A stretch of 7,787 bases of DNA from Candidatus Komeilibacteria bacterium RIFCSPLOWO2_02_FULL_48_11. Its GTDB lineage: Bacteria > Patescibacteriota > Patescibacteriia > UBA2169. The notes beneath the pieces were generated by a model that was given only the letters and a program-made list of their open reading frames with translations, had not been told where the DNA came from and made no database searches. The position numbers were made by a program, and so were the translations under genes. The stretch lies in NCBI GenBank assembly GCA_001818435.1, contig MHKO01000011.1, positions 1,744-9,530 on the forward strand. Direction: 5' to 3'. Below, piece after piece: positions 6,053 to 7,787 of the stretch. How positions within the stretch are numbered: the first letter of the stretch is position 1; every line of letters starts with the position of its first letter.

Positions 6053-6084
6053 ATAGTTGTAATTGATTTAAAGTTATCCCCACC

Positions 6085-6102
6085 TGCCCGCAAGGGCATT
6101 TT
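6085..6102 (+). terminator. GCAA-tetraloop hairpin with short T-run after gyrB
   Basis: tgccc (6085-6089), loop gcaa (a GNRA tetraloop), gggca (6094-6098), then TTTT (6099-6102). It is short but terminator-like and fits the end of gyrB transcription. Because it lies downstream of the probable secE promoter it could also work as an attenuator or a leader structure. Confidence 0.5.
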
Positions 6103-6106
6103 AAAA

Positions 6107-6190
6107 TCCCGCGAATTTACGAATCAGCTACAAATTTACAAATAAGAAAAATTCATTTGTAGATTTGTAATGTATTTGTAATTTGTGGGA
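6107..6190. repeat. Long imperfect inverted repeat built of ACAAAT/ACGAAT motifs, abutting secE
   Basis: The left arm (6107 to about 6144, starting tcccgcgaatttacgaat) pairs with the right arm (about 6152-6190, ending gtaatttgtggga) over roughly 38 positions with several mismatches and one gap. The loop is A-rich. Each arm is itself a string of acgaat/acaaat-like hexamers. It ends 8 bases before the secE ATG, so it occupies the place where a ribosome-binding site would be. The last bases can also form tggga-atac-tccca (6186-6199), which includes the A of the ATG. Confidence 0.75.
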
Positions 6191-6198
6191 ATACTCCC

Positions 6199-6387
6199 AT
6201 GAATACGATTATCAAGTATCTCCAAGACTCCCGCCAGGAACTGCGCAAAGTGAGCTGGCCTTCAAAACAGGAAACCACTAATTCCACCCTGCTGGTGATT
6301 GGCGTCAGCCTGGCTGTGGCCGCTTTTTTAGGCGCCATTGATTATGGGTTTAATAGGTTATTGGAGTTTTTGTTACAACGATTCTAA
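6199..6387 (+). CDS. secE: Preprotein translocase subunit SecE
   Basis: A 62-residue, single-helix SecE, the essential clamp subunit of the SecYEG channel in the inner membrane. The amphipathic cytoplasmic helix holds the conserved ELRKVSWPSKQET stretch (14-26). The membrane segment spans about residues 30-50 (LLVIGVSLAVAAFLGAI), followed by a short tail. The size is that of the minimal bacterial form. Position just before nusG and rplK is the usual one. The ATG at 6199 gives the family's normal N-terminal length. There is no Shine-Dalgarno; the region before it is a long inverted repeat. Confidence 0.95.
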   Translation: MNTIIKYLQDSRQELRKVSWPSKQETTNSTLLVIGVSLAVAAFLGAIDYGFNRLLEFLLQRF

Positions 6388-6410
6388 AAGCGATGCCAAT
6401 CTACGAATTA

Positions 6411-6440
6411 TCAGCCAGAGGCTGATCACCCTTTGGGTGA
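6411..6440 (-). repeat. 30-bp double-palindrome unit, copy B (inverted, between secE and nusG)
   Basis: tcagcc-AGA-ggctga (6411-6425) directly abuts tcaccc-TTT-gggtga (6426-6440); both are perfect. Read on the minus strand the loop order is AAA then TCT, the same as copies A and C, so this copy is inverted. Against copy A it has 25 of 30 identical bases; two of the changes (positions 1/15 and 4/12 of the unit) are compensating pairs. Confidence 0.85.
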
Positions 6441-6465
6441 CATGCGAATGATACGAATATCTACA

Positions 6466-6619
6466 CGTCATCTTGAGCCATCCTTCGCCAGTAGGCTTCG
6501 GATGGTAAACTGTAAATAAGTCGACTTGTCCGACGTAGCTTACTAGCGTAGGCGGAAAGATCTCGTGGATAAACACCGAGATCCCTCCACTCGCCCTGCT
6601 GGGCTCGGTCGGGATGACG
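6466..6619. repeat. Palindromic intergenic repeat, copy 2 (CGTCATC ends)
   Basis: Terminal inverted repeat cgtcatc (6466-6472) and gatgacg (6613-6619). Internal dyads include ccatcc/ggatgg (6479-6484 and 6499-6504), tcggatgg-like arms and gatctcg/cgagatc (6559-6565 and 6577-6583). Same end type and overall plan as 480-593 and 7207-7317 but with a longer, diverged centre. Confidence 0.7.
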
Positions 6620-6655
6620 GATAAAAAATTCGCATCATTCGCATCGCTCTATATT

Positions 6656-7201
6656 ATGCCAAAGCAAACCCTACAACAAGGCCGGCGCTGGTACGTGCTC
6701 CACACTTATTCCGGGTATGAAGAGAATGTGGCGCGCAATTTAAAACAGCGCATTGAATCGCTGGATATGAGCGACAAGATTTTTAACGTCTTGATTCCCA
6801 CGGAAACCAAGATTAAGATAAAAAACGGCAAGCGCGCCAATGTGACGGAAAAGATTTTCCCGGGCTACGTGCTGGTGGAAATGATCGTGACCGACGATTC
6901 CTGGTACGTGGTGCGCAACACGCCGAACGTGACCGGTTTTATCGGCGCCGGCACCACGCCGACCCCGATTTCCGAAGACGAGGTTAAATCGCTGCAAAAG
7001 CGCATGGGCGTAACCGAGCCGAAGTTCAAGATTGACATTTCCGTCAACGCGCCGGTAAAAATCACTGATGGTCCGTTCAAAGAGTTTGAAGGCAAAGTGG
7101 CTGAAGTGGATGAATCCCGCGGCAAGGTCAAGGTGCTGGTTTCCATGTTTGGCCGCGAGACTCCGGTGGAGTTAGACTTTTTACAGATAGAAAAGATTTA
7201 A
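6656..7201 (+). CDS. nusG: Transcription termination/antitermination factor NusG
   Basis: A 181-residue NusG, the universal elongation factor that binds the RNA polymerase clamp and couples it to Rho or the ribosome. The NGN domain runs from RRWYVLHTYSGYEENVARNL (residue 10) to about 110 and includes IPTET, FPGYVLVEM and VRNTPNVTGFIG. The KOW domain starts near 134 (VKITDGPFKEFEGKVAEVDE) and ends VELDFLQIEKI. Length is typical. A longer frame begins at an ATG at 6614, but its 14 extra codons lie entirely in the repeat that ends at about 6650, so the ATG at 6656 is preferred. No Shine-Dalgarno precedes it (GCTCTATATT). Confidence 0.95.
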   Translation: MPKQTLQQGRRWYVLHTYSGYEENVARNLKQRIESLDMSDKIFNVLIPTETKIKIKNGKRANVTEKIFPGYVLVEMIVTDDSWYVVRNTPNVTGFIGAGTTPTPISEDEVKSLQKRMGVTEPKFKIDISVNAPVKITDGPFKEFEGKVAEVDESRGKVKVLVSMFGRETPVELDFLQIEKI

Positions 7202-7206
7202 TACTA

Positions 7207-7317
7207 TGTCATTGCGAGGGAGCGTACTCGCGACCGTGGCAATCCCAGAATTAATTTCGGGATTGCCGCCCAAAGGGTGGCCAGCCTCTGGCTGGCTTCG
7301 CTTCGCTCGCAATGACA
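7207..7317. repeat. Palindromic intergenic repeat, copy 3 (TGTCATTGCGAG ends), interrupted by the 30-bp unit
   Basis: Perfect 12-bp terminal inverted repeat TGTCATTGCGAG (7207-7218) and CTCGCAATGACA (7306-7317). A perfect inner pair is ggcaatccc (7238-7246) and gggattgcc (7259-7267) around an AT-rich loop. The right arm is split by the 30-bp unit at 7266-7295. This end type looks like the TGTCATTGCGAG repeats I have seen in many bacterial genomes. It fills the nusG-rplK gap and ends 10 bases before the rplK ATG. Confidence 0.85.
7266..7295 (+). repeat. 30-bp double-palindrome unit, copy C (between nusG and rplK)
   Basis: ccgccc-AAA-gggtgg (7266-7280, one G-T wobble) directly abuts ccagcc-TCT-ggctgg (7281-7295, perfect). 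Identity is 24 of 30 with copy A and 25 of 30 with inverted copy B. It sits inside the right arm of the 7207-7317 element and breaks that arm's symmetry. Confidence 0.85.
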
Positions 7318-7327
7318 GCAAACAACT

Positions 7328-7753
7328 ATGGCAATTAAAAAGATAAAAGCATTCGTCAAGTTACAGCTCCCGGCTGGCAAGGCTAACCCGGCGCCGCCGG
7401 TGGGCACGGCTTTGGGCCCGCAGGGCATTGCGATTCAGGAGTTCTGCACCAAATACAATGAAGCCACTAAAGACAAAATCGGGCAGGTAATCCCGGTGAT
7501 TATCACCATTTACCAGGATCGGACGTTCAGCTTTATTTTAAAAACTCCGCCAGCGGCTGAGCTTTTAAAAAAAGCGGCCAAAGTGGAGAAAGGCTCGGGC
7601 GCTCCCAATACCAAGAAAATCGGCCAAGTCACCAAGAAGCAAATCCGCGAGATCGCTGAAGTTAAAATGCCGGATTTAAACGCGGCTTCAATTGAAGCAG
7701 CCATGAAAACAGTAGAAGGCACGGCCCGGCAGATGGGGATTGAAGTTGTTTAA
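7328..7753 (+). CDS. rplK: 50S ribosomal protein L11
   Basis: A 141-residue L11, full length. It binds the GTPase-associated region of 23S rRNA and helps elongation-factor function at the base of the L7/L12 stalk. The N-terminal domain carries KLQLPAGKANPAPPVGTALG and GPQGIAIQEFC, with the flexible proline-rich loop; the rRNA-binding C-terminal domain starts near residue 72 (LKTPPAAELLKKAA), with KKIGQVTKKQIREIAEVKM and the closing VEGTARQMGIEV. The ATG at 7328 gives the usual MAIKKIKAFVKL start. No Shine-Dalgarno is present (CAGCAAACAACT). It follows nusG as usual; the next gene is outside the window. Confidence 0.97.
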   Translation: MAIKKIKAFVKLQLPAGKANPAPPVGTALGPQGIAIQEFCTKYNEATKDKIGQVIPVIITIYQDRTFSFILKTPPAAELLKKAAKVEKGSGAPNTKKIGQVTKKQIREIAEVKMPDLNAASIEAAMKTVEGTARQMGIEVV

Positions 7754-7787
7754 TCGCGACCCGAATAATCCGAATGCCAGCCAGAGG
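7754..7787. repeat. Start of another CGAAT-type repeat with a truncated double-palindrome unit (copy D)
   Basis: After the rplK stop come spaced CGAAT motifs (cccgaataatccgaatg, 7760-7776), then ccagccAGAgg (7777-7787), which is the first 11 bases of a 15-bp palindrome with an AGA loop, as in the inverted copy B. The window ends inside it, so the rest cannot be seen. Confidence 0.6.

Larger units (their letters stand above)
6389..6650. repeat. Composite nested repeat filling the secE-nusG gap
   Basis: From outside in: gcgatgccaatctacgaat (6390-6408) resembles the complement of 6628-6647; the 30-bp double palindrome sits at 6411-6440; atgcgaatgatacgaat (6442-6458) is complementary to 6628-6644 with 16 of 17 matches; inside lies a TGTCAT-type palindromic element (6466-6619). 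The whole 268-base gap is thus structured repeat, with no gene or tRNA in it. Confidence 0.75.

Noticed and set aside
6074..6082. TTATCCCCA, one mismatch from a DnaA box, near gyrB
   Set aside because: It is single, and there is no cluster of boxes, no AT-rich unwinding region and no dnaA or dnaN gene, so there is no case for an origin.
6614..6655. An upstream ATG that would lengthen NusG by 14 residues
   Set aside because: The added codons are repeat sequence, including the right end of the 6466-6619 element, and known NusG proteins begin close to the RRWYVLHT motif.
6388..6655. Possible tRNA or other structured RNA gene between secE and nusG
   Set aside because: No cloverleaf, T-loop (GGTTCRA) or CCA end could be found; the structure is explained by nested repeats.

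Overview
The window looks like a chromosomal piece of a small-genome bacterium of the Candidate Phyla Radiation (Patescibacteria), most likely of the Parcubacteria type. This is inferred from the housekeeping protein sequences, the near absence of Shine-Dalgarno motifs, the small hypothetical membrane protein and the many palindromic repeats between genes. TGA is used as a stop (at caxA-like and hepT), so the code is not the glycine-TGA code of Gracilibacteria/SR1. No marker here proves the lineage.

Layout. 1-474: 3' end of pheT. 480-593: a palindromic intergenic repeat. 612-950 and 954-1886: a two-helix membrane protein and a Na+/Ca2+ exchanger-family antiporter, in tandem. 1953-2033: stacked terminator hairpins between convergent genes. 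3113-2010 (minus strand): an unrecognised secreted lipoprotein. 3333-3963: an overlapping mntA-hepT (MNT/HEPN) toxin-antitoxin pair. 3977-6004: gyrB, starting 13 bases after hepT. 6199-7753: secE, nusG and rplK, the usual translocase/antitermination/ribosomal cluster, with long gaps filled by repeats.

The most unusual signal is a 30-bp unit of two abutting 15-bp palindromes, each a 6-bp stem with a 3-base loop. One palindrome has an AAA loop and the other a TCT loop. It occurs complete three times: inside the gyrB reading frame (5692-5721), between secE and nusG (6411-6440, inverted) and between nusG and rplK (7266-7295). A fourth copy is cut by the window end (7777-7787). The copies differ at paired positions in a compensating way. 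Each complete copy interrupts an older repeat: a heptamer array, a CGAAT-type array, and one arm of a TGTCATTGCGAG inverted repeat. It behaves like a small mobile or spreading hairpin element; I know of no description of it.

How the genes relate. PheT charges tRNA-Phe; GyrB supercoils DNA; SecE, NusG and L11 serve secretion, transcription elongation and translation. The lipoprotein and the mntA-hepT pair are the accessory genes and are the only two transcription units with strong Shine-Dalgarno motifs, consistent with acquisition from elsewhere.
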